Part shown: positions 46,637-56,132 of the stretch, piece by piece
How the letters are laid out: each line of letters opens with the position of its first letter
Numbering within the stretch: the stretch's first letter is position 1
Source: Hyphomicrobiaceae bacterium
Lineage (GTDB): Bacteria > Pseudomonadota > Alphaproteobacteria > Rhizobiales > Hyphomicrobiaceae
NCBI GenBank assembly: GCA_020442185.1
Contig: JAGRKS010000024.1
Coordinates: forward strand, 10,132 to 70,713
Direction: 5' to 3'
Length of the DNA stretch: 60,582 nucleotides
The notes under the pieces: generated by a model
Databases searched by the model: none
Told to the model about the DNA's origin: nothing
Seen by the model: only the letters and a program-made list of their open reading frames with translations
Made by a program: the position numbers and the translations under genes

Positions 46637-46843
46637 TCTCGTCGCAAAAAGCTCTCGGAGCCGGCCCCAGCGGGTCGCGCCAATCCGAGACGCCGGCAGG
46701 ACAGGTCAGACCGCTGCAGCGGCGCGCATCGGATCCGCCGCCTGGCGACGACGGACAACACCTCTTTGGTCCGGCTCCCGGCTACGTCCTTTTGCCGTCA
46801 TAACGCAATCCCCTGCCGCCCTGGACAGCGAACCTCCGATCCC

Positions 46844-47380
46844 ATGCTTCTCACCGCGCCAGATACGATTGCCATCGCGCCGATGCGGCGCCTCGACGAG
46901 GTGATCGCTTTGACGGGAGCCAAGCGCGTGATCAGCATCGTCAATGCGCACCTTATGCCGCCAACACCCGCCGGCATCCTCGCTATTGACCACCTCAAAC
47001 TTCCGATTTCGGATGCGCGCCCAGATCGGGGGGCGGCGAACAATCCCTCCATGGAGCTGATGGGTCAGCTGATCGCCAGCGTGCGCGCCTGGCCACAGGA
47101 CAGCCCGCTGCTGATCCACTGCTTCTCGGGCCTCAACCGCTCGACGGCCGCCGCCTATGTGGCGCTTGCCGCTCTCAATCCGACCGTACCGGAGGCGCTA
47201 ATCGCCTATCGCCTCCGCGCGACCTCGGAAACGGCGGCGCCAAACCGGAACATGGTCGGGCTCGCCGACATTTTGCTGAAGCGTCGTGGAAACCTTCTTT
47301 CGGCGGTGGAGTTGATTGGCTCAGGGCTGCCGGCCGCCGAGGGCGAACCGTTTTCGCTTCCGGTGTCGTTCGGCCCTTGA
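46844..47380 (+). CDS. tyrosine/dual-specificity protein phosphatase-like protein
   Basis: A 178-residue protein with the CX5R phosphatase loop HCFSGLNRST, where Cys is the nucleophile and Arg binds phosphate. The general acid is likely the Asp of PISDARPDRG. I chose the ATG at 46844 (MLLTAPDTI); a longer frame to 46766 adds a basic leader. The gene follows the HD hydrolase gene after 207 bases and may belong to the same unit. The substrate, phosphoprotein or small molecule, is unknown. Confidence 0.85.
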   Translation: MLLTAPDTIAIAPMRRLDEVIALTGAKRVISIVNAHLMPPTPAGILAIDHLKLPISDARPDRGAANNPSMELMGQLIASVRAWPQDSPLLIHCFSGLNRSTAAAYVALAALNPTVPEALIAYRLRATSETAAPNRNMVGLADILLKRRGNLLSAVELIGSGLPAAEGEPFSLPVSFGP

Positions 47381-47547
47381 ATTGCAGGCGTTCCCGGGCC
47401 TCTCTCGACCCGGATTGCCACCGTTGGCGCCGACACGAGCGGCACTCTTTATCCGATCTGGAGCAAATGTGTTGTTCCGAAAAACGCCACGATCACGACC
47501 TAGTCGTTGAGTCGGGGAGACGGGGCAACCAACGCTCGGGGGATTGA

Positions 47548-48585
47548 TTGAAGCACGCACTTGACATAGCAAAGCCGCCGGCCGTCCGCCGGGACCCGCT
47601 CACCCGCAACGAAAGTCCCGGGGTCGAGATCGGTCTGAATGCGGCGATCGTGGCCGTCCACAAGGACGAGCCCGTGTTGCTCATCGTCCGCGAGGATCAG
47701 GACGCCATCGGCGCCAGTGATAGCCTCCCGTACGGTCCGTTTTCTCCGCTCGAACATCGAACGCTCGAGATCGGGCTTCGTGCCTGGGTCCGCGAGCAGA
47801 CGGGCATTGATTTCGGTTACGTCGAGCAACTCTACACATTCGGTGATCGCGGCCGTCACGCCCAAGTCGACGACCGCGGTCCCCACGTCGTTTCGATTGG
47901 CTATCTGGCCCTCACGCATATCGACGATGGCAACGATCACCACCGCGGAACATGGCGAAGCTGGTACCAGTATTTCCCTTGGGAAGATTGGCGCCGGGGG
48001 CGTCCTGCCGTGCTCGACGACATTCTCTTGCCACGCCTCAGCGCCTGGGCTGCGCAGCCGCCGTTGCGTCCGGTTCCGGGTCGACCGGTACGGCGCGAGG
48101 ATCGGCTGCGGATGTATTTCGGCACCGACGGTGGCGCCTGGGACGAAGAAAAAGTACTCGATCGCTACGAGCTTCTCTACGAGGCCGGACTGATCGACGA
48201 AGCCCGCCGTGACCGGCCTGAGTTGTCTGTGATGGACACACCGATCGGCGACCTTGGCACGGCAATGATCTACGATCACCGGCGCATTCTGGCGACGGCC
48301 ATGAGCCGCATTCGCGCGAAGATCAAATATCGTCCCGTCATCTTCGAGCTGATGCCGCCCGATTTCACGCTTTTCGAGTTGCAGAAGACAGTCGAGGCGA
48401 TCCTCGGACCGCACCTCCACAAGCAGAACTTCCGCCGTCTCGTGGAAAGCGCCGGTCTGGTCGAGCCAACCGGCGAGATGAAAACGAGAACCGGTGGACG
48501 CCCCGCGAAGCTGTTCCGCTTCCGCCGCGAGGTGCTACTCGAGCGCCCGGCGCCGGGCGTGCGCGTCAAGCCAGGCCGGGCTTGA
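47548..48585 (+). CDS. nadQ: NadQ-like NAD regulator (Nudix-related plus winged helix-turn-helix)
   Basis: A 345-residue putative repressor of NAD synthesis. The N-terminal part (about 20-180) is Nudix-like, but its box is degenerate: GPFSPLEHRTLEIGLRAWV then REQTGI lacks the REx2EE set, so catalysis is unlikely and it probably senses an NAD-related ligand. The C-terminal part (about 240-335) is a winged helix with ELMPPDFTLFELQKTVEAIL and GRPAKLFRFRR. This layout is that of NadQ (COG4111), known in alphaproteobacteria to repress nadABC. The start is TTG at 47548 with GGGGGA upstream. Two matching palindromes lie before nadA. Confidence 0.82.
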   Translation: MKHALDIAKPPAVRRDPLTRNESPGVEIGLNAAIVAVHKDEPVLLIVREDQDAIGASDSLPYGPFSPLEHRTLEIGLRAWVREQTGIDFGYVEQLYTFGDRGRHAQVDDRGPHVVSIGYLALTHIDDGNDHHRGTWRSWYQYFPWEDWRRGRPAVLDDILLPRLSAWAAQPPLRPVPGRPVRREDRLRMYFGTDGGAWDEEKVLDRYELLYEAGLIDEARRDRPELSVMDTPIGDLGTAMIYDHRRILATAMSRIRAKIKYRPVIFELMPPDFTLFELQKTVEAILGPHLHKQNFRRLVESAGLVEPTGEMKTRTGGRPAKLFRFRREVLLERPAPGVRVKPGRA

Positions 48586-49159
48586 TCCGAGTCAGGAGAG
48601 TGGCGGCGTCACGACAGTGGCCCGCCCTCGCTCCCAATTCCGTGTGTCAGTTCATTTTTTCAGGGCCTTCCCGAAGCGCAACCGCCGCGGAATGTGAAGA
48701 CGACGTGTCGAAGGCGTTGCGCCAGAAGTTGCGTGTTCGCCCGCATGCGGCGGAGCGGCCTGCGCCCTAACACGGCATTTGCAGCGGCGGTTCGTATGCG
48801 AGGCCAATACCGGCATCGGTGGCCTCGATTTGACGAGGCGAAGCGACACGTGCGGAATGTGCCTGGTTTTGGTTCCGGGCCTGGGCGTGGCCCCAGGTCT
48901 GAATTGCGAAAATCTCGTTGCCTGGCATCTGCGTATCCAATCCACGGCTCCGCAAAGACCTGCGTCGTCGCGGGCCGATGAAGCCGGGACGGTCGCTTCG
49001 CAAGAAGCCGCCGTCGCGAGAACTGACCAATCAATATCGGTCGAACAACATCGCCCAAACGACGCCGCAACACGCCGATCAAGTCCGACGTGCTGTCACA
49101 AAATCTTCATCACCACTGGAAACTTCCCTGCGGGTGACTTATGTTTAAAAACACGGAGC
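48586..49159. other. 574-bp gene-free stretch between nadQ and the nadA operators
   Basis: No convincing frame on either strand. It is long for an alphaproteobacterial intergenic region. The end of it leads into the palindromic operators of nadA. I see no hairpin strong enough to call. Confidence 0.4.
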
Positions 49160-49178
49160 AATGCTCTAATTGAGCATT
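49160..49178. promoter_or_regulatory. NadQ-type operator 1 (palindrome)
   Basis: AATGCTC TAATT GAGCATT: two perfect 7-base arms around 5 bases. The same arms recur 62 bases further on. A palindrome of this form in front of nadA, with a NadQ-like gene upstream, fits the operator of a NadQ dimer. Binding is inferred. Confidence 0.8.
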
Positions 49179-49206
49179 AGCCGTTGGTGGTTCGCACTGC
49201 CGGTGT

Positions 49207-49235
49207 TTGACAGGCCCTATAAATGCTCAACTAGA
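49207..49235 (+). promoter_or_regulatory. possible nadA promoter overlapping operator 2
   Basis: TTGACA at 49207-49212 is a good -35 box. A -10 near 49230-49235 is poor by consensus, while TATAAA at 49218-49223 is a better AT box but too close for this -35. Either way, operator 2 covers the likely -10 region, which would fit repression. The exact start site is not clear. Confidence 0.4.
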
Positions 49236-49241
49236 GCATTT
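49221..49241. promoter_or_regulatory. NadQ-type operator 2 (palindrome)
   Basis: AAATGCTC AACTA GAGCATTT: perfect 8-base arms around 5 bases. The core GCTC-n5-GAGC equals that of operator 1. Centres are 62 bases apart, close to six helical turns, so two dimers could face the same side of the DNA. It lies 35 bases before the nadA ATG. Confidence 0.82.
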
Positions 49242-49275
49242 CTGTCGGAATGACCGAACGGTCGAAAGGAATGAC

Positions 49276-50337
49276 ATGACGATCGCTGCCAATGTCCTGC
49301 CCGCTGCCGCCGAGAAGCGCGATTCGGCCCAACCGGCTCGTTCGCTGCCAGCATTCACGCCGGCGCTGCAGCGCGAACTCGAACCGCTCTATGAGCGCGT
49401 CAAGCATGTCGTCACGCCGATGGAGTGGCCGCACTATGCGCCACTGATCAAGGCGATCAACGATCTCAAAGTCGAGCGCAACGCCGTCATCCTGGCGCAC
49501 AACTACATGACGCCGGAGATCTTCCACTGCGTCGGCGATTTCCGCGGTGACAGCCTGCAGCTGGCCAAGGAGGCCGCGCGCACGCAAGCTGCCGTCATCG
49601 TGCAGGCGGGCGTCCACTTCATGGCTGAGACGTCGAAGCTGCTTTCACCCGACAAGACCGTGCTCATTCCCGACATGAAGGCCGGCTGCTCGCTCGCGGA
49701 ATCGATCACGGCCGAGGACGTCCGGATGCTGCGCGACGCCTACCCCGGCGTGCCCATCGTCACGTATGTCAACACCTCCGCCGCCGTGAAGGCCGAGTGC
49801 GATATCACCTGCACGTCGTCCAACGCCGTGAAGGTCGTCGAGAGCCTCGGCAGTCCGCGCGTGCTGCTTATTCCGGACGAGTATCTGGCAAAGTACGTGC
49901 AGACGAAAACGTCGGTCGAAATCATCGCCTGGAAGGGTCACTGCGAGGTGCACGAGCGCTTCACGGCTGAAGAACTCGAGGCTTTCCGCGCGGCCGATCC
50001 CGGCACCAAGATCATCGCGCATCCCGAATGCCCACCCGATGTCATCAAGACGGCCGATTTCACCGGCTCGACGGCCGCGATGATCGACTGGGTCAAGACC
50101 AAAAGGCCGCGCAAGGTCGTGCTCGTCACCGAGTGCTCGATGTCGTCGAACGTGGCGGCGGAAGCGCCCGACGTCGAGTTCGTGCGGCCGTGCAACCTTT
50201 GTCCGCATATGAAGCGCATCAGCCTCGAGAAGATCTACGACAGCCTCGCCATGATGCAGCACGAAGTGCACGTCGACGCGGATGTCGCGGAGCGCGCCCG
50301 CCGTGCCGTCGAGCGCATGGTGAACCTGACGAACTGA
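49276..50337 (+). CDS. nadA: quinolinate synthase NadA
   Basis: A 353-residue [4Fe-4S] enzyme that condenses iminoaspartate with dihydroxyacetone phosphate to give quinolinate, the second step of de novo NAD synthesis. The start of the fold reads [14 protein letters not shown]. Cluster-type cysteines are seen in [19 protein letters not shown] and NLCPHMK. The ATG at 49276 follows AAAGGAATGAC. Two palindromes precede it, so it is likely repressed by NadQ. It is the first gene of nadA-nadB-nadC; nadB begins 93 bases downstream. Confidence 0.96.
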   Translation: MTIAANVLPAAAEKRDSAQPARSLPAFTPALQRELEPLYERVKHVVTPMEWPHYAPLIKAINDLKVERNAVILAHNYMTPEIFHCVGDFRGDSLQLAKEAARTQAAVIVQAGVHFMAETSKLLSPDKTVLIPDMKAGCSLAESITAEDVRMLRDAYPGVPIVTYVNTSAAVKAECDITCTSSNAVKVVESLGSPRVLLIPDEYLAKYVQTKTSVEIIAWKGHCEVHERFTAEELEAFRAADPGTKIIAHPECPPDVIKTADFTGSTAAMIDWVKTKRPRKVVLVTECSMSSNVAAEAPDVEFVRPCNLCPHMKRISLEKIYDSLAMMQHEVHVDADVAERARRAVERMVNLTN

Positions 50338-50430
50338 GCCTGACGCTCCGTCGCGCAACGGCGGCGGAGCGGCGTCTTCGGACCGGTTGCGGGCATCGAA
50401 AGGCCGTCACCGGCAATGCGGGAGCACCGA

Positions 50431-52116
50431 ATGGCAAAGCGTAGACGGAACAGCGTCACTCGCGACACTGCACCGGCGGATGCAACCGCACTCCGCGGCG
50501 ACATCGTCATCGTCGGCGCCGGGCTTGCAGGTCTGTTCACTGCATTGAAGCTCGCGCCGATGCCCGTCACCGTCGTCGCCGCCGCGCCGCTCGGCCAGGG
50601 CGCTTCGAGCGTCTGGGCACAAGGCGGTATAGCCGCCGCCGTCGGCGAGGGTGACGCACCCGAAGTCCACGCGGAGGACACGATCGCGGCTGGTGCCGGC
50701 ACCGTCGATCCGGCGATTGCGCGCATGGTCGCAGACGAAGCGCCGAAGCGCATCGCCGACCTGTTGCGTTTCGGCGTGCCGTTCGACCGCGACGAGGATG
50801 GCCACTACGTTCTTTCGCGCGAAGCCGCCCACTCGAGGAAGCGCGTCGTTCGCGTCGCCGGTGACCGTGCCGGCGCGGCCATCATGCAGGCGCTGATCGC
50901 TCGTGTCCGCGCGACACCGTCGATCCGGCTGCTCGAGGGTTACGAGGCCGAGGACCTGATCGTCGAAGACGGGCGCGTCAACGGCGTCCGCTTGATCCGT
51001 GACGCGACGCGCAACTCAGGCCGCTACGAGCTCTTGCCCGCGCGATCCGTCGTCCTCGCGACGGGCGGCATCGGCGCGCTTTTCCGTGTCACCACCAACC
51101 CCGCATACGCGCGCGGCGAAGCACTCGCTTTCGCGGCGCGTGCAGGCGCCGTGATCGCCGACGCCGAATTCGTGCAGTTCCATCCGACGGCGCTCGACGT
51201 CGGGCTCGAACCCGCGCCACTCGCATCCGAAGCGCTGCGTGGCGAAGGCGCGACGCTCGTCGACGAAAGCGGCCGCCGCTTCATGATCGGCGTGCATCCC
51301 GACGCCGAGCTGGCACCGCGCGACATCGTTGCGCGTGCCGTCGCCAGTGAGATTGCCGCCGGCCGCCGCGCCTTCCTCGATTGCCGCGCGGCGATCGGGG
51401 CGGCCTTCCCCGACCGTTTCCCGACCGTCTATGCCCATTGCTGCACGTCCGGTATCGATCCCGTCAGCGAGCCGATCCCCATCGCGCCCGCCGAGCATTA
51501 TCACATGGGCGGCATCGCGACCGACGCCGACGGACGCACCTCCGTCCCCGGCCTCTGGGCGATCGGCGAAGTCTCGTCGACTGGTCTGCACGGCGCCAAC
51601 CGCCTCGCGTCCAACTCACTGCTGGAAGCCGTGGTCTTCGCCGCGCGCGCCGCCGAGGACATCACCCGGACCGTCACCGATCCGGCAACCGTCTTCGCCG
51701 CGGAACTCCGCAGCATCGAGGGGCCAGCGCAGATCGACCAGCACCTGCGCCAGGAGGCGATCGCCGAGATCCGCGACCTCATGAGTGCCGAGGTCGGCGT
51801 CGTGCGTGATCGTCGCGGCCTGCAGCGTGCCCTGCTGCGGCTTGTCGAGATCAACGAAGCGGCAGCCGGCGACACACAGCTGGCCAACATGATCCTGGCG
51901 GCACGGCTCGTGACGGCGGCGGCGCTTCTGCGCCAGGAAAGCCGCGGCGGCCATTATCGGAGCGATCATCCCGAGGCGGTGCCAGCCCTCGCTCAGCGCT
52001 CGGCCCTGACGCTCAGGGATGTCGAGCGGCTCGAGAACCGCATCGCTTCGGCCTTGCTCGCGCGCAGCGCCGAGTCGTGGCTATCCTTCGACGCCGATCC
52101 GGCCTTCGCGCCTTGA
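50431..52116 (+). CDS. nadB: L-aspartate oxidase NadB
   Basis: A 561-residue FAD enzyme that oxidises aspartate to iminoaspartate for NadA. The FAD motif DIVIVGAGLAGLFTALKL is at about 25-42. Active-site and substrate parts include SVWAQGGIAAAVG, SREAAHSRKRVVR, EFVQFHPTAL, HYHMGGIATD and GLHGANRLASNSLLEA. I chose the ATG at 50431 (MAKRRRNS), with GGGAG upstream; an ATG at 50416 is in frame. The gap to nadC is 18 bases. Presumed NadQ control through the nadA operators. Confidence 0.95.
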   Translation: MAKRRRNSVTRDTAPADATALRGDIVIVGAGLAGLFTALKLAPMPVTVVAAAPLGQGASSVWAQGGIAAAVGEGDAPEVHAEDTIAAGAGTVDPAIARMVADEAPKRIADLLRFGVPFDRDEDGHYVLSREAAHSRKRVVRVAGDRAGAAIMQALIARVRATPSIRLLEGYEAEDLIVEDGRVNGVRLIRDATRNSGRYELLPARSVVLATGGIGALFRVTTNPAYARGEALAFAARAGAVIADAEFVQFHPTALDVGLEPAPLASEALRGEGATLVDESGRRFMIGVHPDAELAPRDIVARAVASEIAAGRRAFLDCRAAIGAAFPDRFPTVYAHCCTSGIDPVSEPIPIAPAEHYHMGGIATDADGRTSVPGLWAIGEVSSTGLHGANRLASNSLLEAVVFAARAAEDITRTVTDPATVFAAELRSIEGPAQIDQHLRQEAIAEIRDLMSAEVGVVRDRRGLQRALLRLVEINEAAAGDTQLANMILAARLVTAAALLRQESRGGHYRSDHPEAVPALAQRSALTLRDVERLENRIASALLARSAESWLSFDADPAFAP

Positions 52117-52134
52117 CGCCATCGTGAGCCAGAC

Positions 52135-53100
52135 ATGAGCCGCACCAGCAAGACCGGCAAGTCGCGCGAACCCGCGCGTCCTCGCGCGGACGTTCGCGAC
52201 GCCCCAGGTATTGGCGCAGGCGCTGGCGCAGGCGCAGGCACTGGCCAGCCAGACATCGCGCCGCTGCCTCCGCCCCTTGTCGCCCGCGCCGTTGCCGAGG
52301 CGCTCGCCGAGGACCTGGGCCTCGTCGGCGACGTTACCACTGCTTCGACGATCGAGGCCGGCACACAGGCGAACGCGGTAATTCGCGCGCGCGCAGGCGG
52401 CGTGGTCTCGGGCCTCGACGTCGCGCGCGTCGCGTTCCACGCCCTCGATGCCTCGGTCACCTTCGACGTCGTCGCGGCGGACGGCAGCTTGGTCGAGGCC
52501 GGCGCCACAGTCGCGCGCGTTTCGGGCAACGCCCGGGCGGTGCTGACGGGCGAACGCGTTGCCCTGAACTTCATGGGGCGCATGTCGGGTATCGCGACGC
52601 TGACGCGGCGCTACGTCGACGCGGTCGCAGGTACGCGCGCGGCCATCGTCGATACCCGCAAGACCACACCGGGCCTCAGAGCCTTCGAGAAATACGCTGT
52701 CCGATGCGGCGGCGGCCGCAATCACCGTGTGGGTCTGTTCGACGCGGTTCTCATCAAGGACAATCACATCGTCGCGGCCGGCGGCATCGGCAGGGCCGTG
52801 ACAGCGGCGCGTCGCCATGCCGGGCACATGGTCAAGATTGAAGTGGAGGTCGATACACTCGAGCAACTCCGGGAAGCGCTTCGCTACCCGGTCGACGCGA
52901 TCCTGCTCGACAATATGCCGCCGAGCGTGCTCGCCGAGGCTGTCGCGATGGTCGCCGGCCGGGCCCTCACCGAAGCCTCGGGCGGCGTCAACCTAGACAC
53001 CGTCAGGGCGATTGCCGAGGCGGGCGTCGATCTGATTTCCGTCGGAGCCTTGACGCATTCGGCAAGCGTGCTCGATCTCGGCCTTGATTTCGGCGACTGA
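52135..53100 (+). CDS. nadC: nicotinate-nucleotide pyrophosphorylase NadC
   Basis: A 321-residue enzyme that converts quinolinate and PRPP to nicotinate mononucleotide, carbon dioxide and pyrophosphate. Motifs are [51 protein letters not shown] and the final [23 protein letters not shown]. The first 40 residues contain an Ala/Gly repeat ([13 protein letters not shown]) encoded by short GCAGGC-type DNA repeats, longer than the usual N-terminus. Start is ATG at 52135, 18 bases after nadB. It ends the nad operon. Confidence 0.95.
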   Translation: MSRTSKTGKSREPARPRADVRDAPGIGAGAGAGAGTGQPDIAPLPPPLVARAVAEALAEDLGLVGDVTTASTIEAGTQANAVIRARAGGVVSGLDVARVAFHALDASVTFDVVAADGSLVEAGATVARVSGNARAVLTGERVALNFMGRMSGIATLTRRYVDAVAGTRAAIVDTRKTTPGLRAFEKYAVRCGGGRNHRVGLFDAVLIKDNHIVAAGGIGRAVTAARRHAGHMVKIEVEVDTLEQLREALRYPVDAILLDNMPPSVLAEAVAMVAGRALTEASGGVNLDTVRAIAEAGVDLISVGALTHSASVLDLGLDFGD

Positions 53101-53290
53101 TGCGGCTTGAGTGCGGGCGAGCCGACGCCGCGCAAACCGGCGCGCGGAAAGCATGGGCGGGAAAACATGGGCGCGGTTCCGCCACAGTTGGCGGCGCATG
53201 ATAGGTTCCAACTGAGACCATCCGGCACCGGCAGTCGAACGCGCCGGCGTCAATTTTCGACCGCGGTTGCATCAGCCTGGAGGATTGCCC

Positions 53291-53512
53291 TTGGATACCG
53301 TGACGCTCATCGTGCTGATCGGGCTGGTCTGTATCGTCGGCGGCATCCTCGGAGCCTTCCTCGCCGGCCTGAAAAACCGTGATTATTCGTTCTGGGCGGC
53401 CTGGGGCTTCGTGTTTCCGCCGTCGATCCTGCTTCTCCTGCTGCTGCCCAAGGTCGTCGGTCCGCGGCCGCGCCGGCCGACACTCGACGAGGAAGACAGG
53501 ATGCATTTCTGA
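53291..53512 (+). CDS. small membrane protein, 73 aa
   Basis: A 73-residue protein with one or two hydrophobic segments (about 4-27 and 39-56) and a basic, acidic-ended tail (RPRRPTLDEEDRMHF). The start is TTG at 53291, with GGAGGATTGCCC upstream, which is the main evidence for this start; an in-frame codon at 53267 is less likely. It does not resemble a family I know, though the topology suggests a small phage-holin-like or membrane stress protein. It lies 190 bases after nadC on the same strand and is convergent with truA. Confidence 0.6.
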   Translation: MDTVTLIVLIGLVCIVGGILGAFLAGLKNRDYSFWAAWGFVFPPSILLLLLLPKVVGPRPRRPTLDEEDRMHF

Positions 53513-53546
53513 CGCCGCATCGGAGCCGCAGCCATTCCGCAGGTTG

Positions 53547-54314
53547 TCAGCCCGCGGCCGCAATCTCGGCGTTTTCGCCGTAGTCGACACCCACGAGATA
53601 GAGCCCTGTCGGCGGCGCGACCACGCCGCAACGCGACCTGTCACAAGCCCGGAGCGCCTCGCCGGCCATGTCCGGCTGCCAGCGACCGTCTCCGACGTGC
53701 TTCAGCGTTCCAACGATCGAGCGCACTTGATGATGCAGGAAGGATCGCGCTTCCGCGTAGATGTCGATCGCCTCGCCATCGGCCACGACATCGAGACGAT
53801 CGAGTGTCCGCAAAGGCGAGTTCGCCTGGCACTGGGCGGCACGAAACGTGGTGAAGTCGTGCCGGCCGACAAGCTGGCGCGCGGCCACGCGCATGGCTTC
53901 GGCATCGAGCGGCACCGCCACCCACCAGACGCGGTTGCGCATCAAGGCGGGCGGCGCGCGCCGGTTGAGGATGCGATAGACGTAGCGTCGGCGGATGGCC
54001 GAATATCGCGCATCGAACGCGGCGCTCGTCTCGTCGCACGCCAACACCGCGACGGGGGCCGGCCGAAGGTAGTGATTGAGGGCTTCGCGGATCTTCATCG
54101 GCGGGCGCGGCGCGGCGAGATCGACGTGAACGACCTGGCCCAGCGCGTGCACGCCGGAGTCCGTCCTGCCGGCCGCGCGGATCGTGACGCGTTCGCCTGA
54201 AAACGCGAATATGGCGTCCTCGATCGCTCCTTGAACCGACGTACCCTCGGCCTGTCGCTGCCAGCCGACGAACGGCGTTCCGTCGTACTCGATGGTGAGC
54301 TTGTATCGTGTCAT
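53547..54314 (-). CDS. truA: tRNA pseudouridine(38-40) synthase TruA
   Basis: A 255-residue pseudouridine synthase for positions 38-40 of the tRNA anticodon stem-loop. Motif [12 protein letters not shown] carries the catalytic Asp; [26 protein letters not shown] and [13 protein letters not shown] are all typical. The ATG at 54314 ([12 protein letters not shown]) is the usual start; the frame extends to 54404. It is the last gene of the def-fmt-truA string on this strand, though a separate secreted-protein gene lies between fmt and truA. Confidence 0.95.
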   Translation of the reverse strand: MTRYKLTIEYDGTPFVGWQRQAEGTSVQGAIEDAIFAFSGERVTIRAAGRTDSGVHALGQVVHVDLAAPRPPMKIREALNHYLRPAPVAVLACDETSAAFDARYSAIRRRYVYRILNRRAPPALMRNRVWWVAVPLDAEAMRVAARQLVGRHDFTTFRAAQCQANSPLRTLDRLDVVADGEAIDIYAEARSFLHHQVRSIVGTLKHVGDGRWQPDMAGEALRACDRSRCGVVAPPTGLYLVGVDYGENAEIAAAG

Positions 54315-54501
54315 GGAGCGGGCTGCTCGGCGGGCTGCGGAGACCGCGAAAGCGGCGGTTGCGAGCAGTGCCCGCAGACCGGCATGGACGGGATGCGACG
54401 GCACCGGATTGCCTCCAGGCGCCGTCTCGAATTCCCGAGCATTAGCGTTTCACAGCCGAAGCCTCAAGCGATCCCTCGTCCGAGACCGAAAGGCGGCTCG
54501 A

Positions 54502-54909
54502 TCAGCGACCCAAGCCGCCGCCCCGATGACCGCCACCGCGGTGACCACCGCCATGGTGCCTTCCGCCATGGCCACGTCCTAGGCCATATCCGCCATATCC
54601 GTAATACCCACCGACGCTTGAACCGCGCGAGGGGCGTTCGTCCGAGCCGTAGTTGTAATTGTAGTTGTAGCGGCGCTCGTTGACGGTCGTTTCGTTGAAC
54701 CCGAGGCTGAGCGGCGTGACGCCACCCGGATTGATGATCACGCGCTTCGTCGTCGGCAGCGGCCGGAACACGCGCACGCCTTCCTCGATCGTCACGACCG
54801 CACCATAGAATGGCCGCGTCTCGATACGTGTCGTTTCGCTCTGGGCGGCGGCAGGAGCGGCACTAAGGGCAAAACAGCCAAGCGCCGCCAATATCGGGAG
54901 GATACGCAT
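54502..54909 (-). CDS. secreted Gly/His-rich hypothetical protein, 135 aa
   Basis: A 135-residue protein with a signal peptide (about 1-23, cut after AAA), then a short structured part (VVTIEEGVRVFRPLPTTKR), a Tyr/Asn-rich stretch and a tail of Gly/His repeats such as HGGRHHGGGHRGGGHRGGG. The tail suggests metal binding or loose surface association, without proof. The ATG at 54909 has GAGGAG upstream, which decides the start. It lies between fmt and truA, where these genes normally abut, and is 170 bases downstream of a strong fmt start region. I do not know its family. Confidence 0.7.
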   Translation of the reverse strand: MRILPILAALGCFALSAAPAAAQSETTRIETRPFYGAVVTIEEGVRVFRPLPTTKRVIINPGGVTPLSLGFNETTVNERRYNYNYNYGSDERPSRGSSVGGYYGYGGYGLGRGHGGRHHGGGHRGGGHRGGGLGR

Positions 54910-55079
54910 GCACAAGTTCTCCTCGCTGGTGTGCTCGACGACGAGCACGAACACTCATGGGAGCGAGAATAGCCGGTCGCGAACAGGGCCGTTAGGACTT
55001 CGTAAACCATGATTAACGAGGCGCGGAACGGCTCGTCTTCGGGCCGGGGGCGACCTCTCTTCGGACTGGTGTCGAGCCC

Positions 55080-56051
55080 TCAACCGCGGCCGATACGCTG
55101 GCCCGGACCAATCGGGAAGCCGCGCAGAAATTCCTCGCTCGACTGGGCCTTGCGGCCGGCCCGCTGCACCGTGACGAGGCGAACAGCGCCCTCGCCGCAA
55201 GCGATCGAAAGGGCGTCATCGATGACTGTTCCGGGTGCCCTGCCAGCTGGCAACGCGCGGTCCGGCCCGTCCGCCGCCGCCAAAAGCCGCGAACCCAGCA
55301 CCTTGACGCGCTCCGCCTTGCCGTCGACCGTCACCTCGAACCAGGCGCCCGGAGCGGGCGCGAGGCCGCGTATGTGATTGTGGACCGCGCGTGCGGGACG
55401 GGAGAAATCGATTTCGGCCTCGGCCTTGTCGATCTTGGCGGCATAGGTGATGCCGGCCTCGGGCTGCGGTATCGCATGGTTTCTGCCCGCCTCGATTTCG
55501 GCCAAGGTCTCGACGACGAGGCCAGCCCCCAAGGTCGAAAGTCTGTCGTGCAATTCGCCGCTGGTTTCATCCTCGCCAATCGGCGTCCGCCGGGTGGCCA
55601 GCACGGGACCGGTATCGAGACCGGCATCCATCTGCATCGTCATGACGCCGGTTTCCGCATCTCCCGCCATCACCGCGCGTTGGATCGGAGCCGCGCCACG
55701 CCAGCGCGGCAGCAGTGAACCGTGCAGATTGATGCAGCCAAGGCGGGGAGCGGAAAGAACGGTCCGCGGAAGGATCAAGCCGTAGGCGACGACGACGGCG
55801 ATGTCGCCGGCTTGCGCTGCAAACGTACGCACCGCTTCGTCGGATTTGAAGTTCAGCGGATTGAACACGGGAATGCCTTTCCCGGCCGCGAAGGTGTGGA
55901 CGGGCGACGGCGTTTCGGCGAGGCCGCGGCGACCGGCCGGCCGCGGTGGCTGCGTATAGACGGCGGTAACGCGATGGCCGGCATCGATGAGCGCCGCAAG
56001 TGTCGGCACCGAGAACTGCGGCGTTCCCATGAACACAATGTCGAGTGTCAC
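55080..56051 (-). CDS. fmt: methionyl-tRNA formyltransferase
   Basis: A 323-residue enzyme that formylates initiator Met-tRNA for translation. The N-terminal formyl_trans domain carries [19 protein letters not shown] with the catalytic Asn and His and DAGLDTGPV with the Asp. The C-terminal tRNA-binding domain is present (GSRLLAAAD and following), unlike the orphan formyltransferase at 33437. I chose the GTG at 56051 ([11 protein letters not shown]), with AGAGG upstream. Gene order def-fmt on the same strand supports the call; def is 81 bases upstream. Confidence 0.96.
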   Translation of the reverse strand: MTLDIVFMGTPQFSVPTLAALIDAGHRVTAVYTQPPRPAGRRGLAETPSPVHTFAAGKGIPVFNPLNFKSDEAVRTFAAQAGDIAVVVAYGLILPRTVLSAPRLGCINLHGSLLPRWRGAAPIQRAVMAGDAETGVMTMQMDAGLDTGPVLATRRTPIGEDETSGELHDRLSTLGAGLVVETLAEIEAGRNHAIPQPEAGITYAAKIDKAEAEIDFSRPARAVHNHIRGLAPAPGAWFEVTVDGKAERVKVLGSRLLAAADGPDRALPAGRAPGTVIDDALSIACGEGAVRLVTVQRAGRKAQSSEEFLRGFPIGPGQRIGRG

Positions 56052-56132
56052 GTTTGCCCGCCTCTTCGCATTCACGACCGACGCGGTCGACCGCACATTC
56101 GCGGCGCCACGATCGGTCCCTCCTCGTGACCG

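Noticed and set aside
48660..49082. Frames on both strands in the stretch before nadA
   Set aside because: Arg/Pro-rich shadow-like translations, no domain, no good binding sites.
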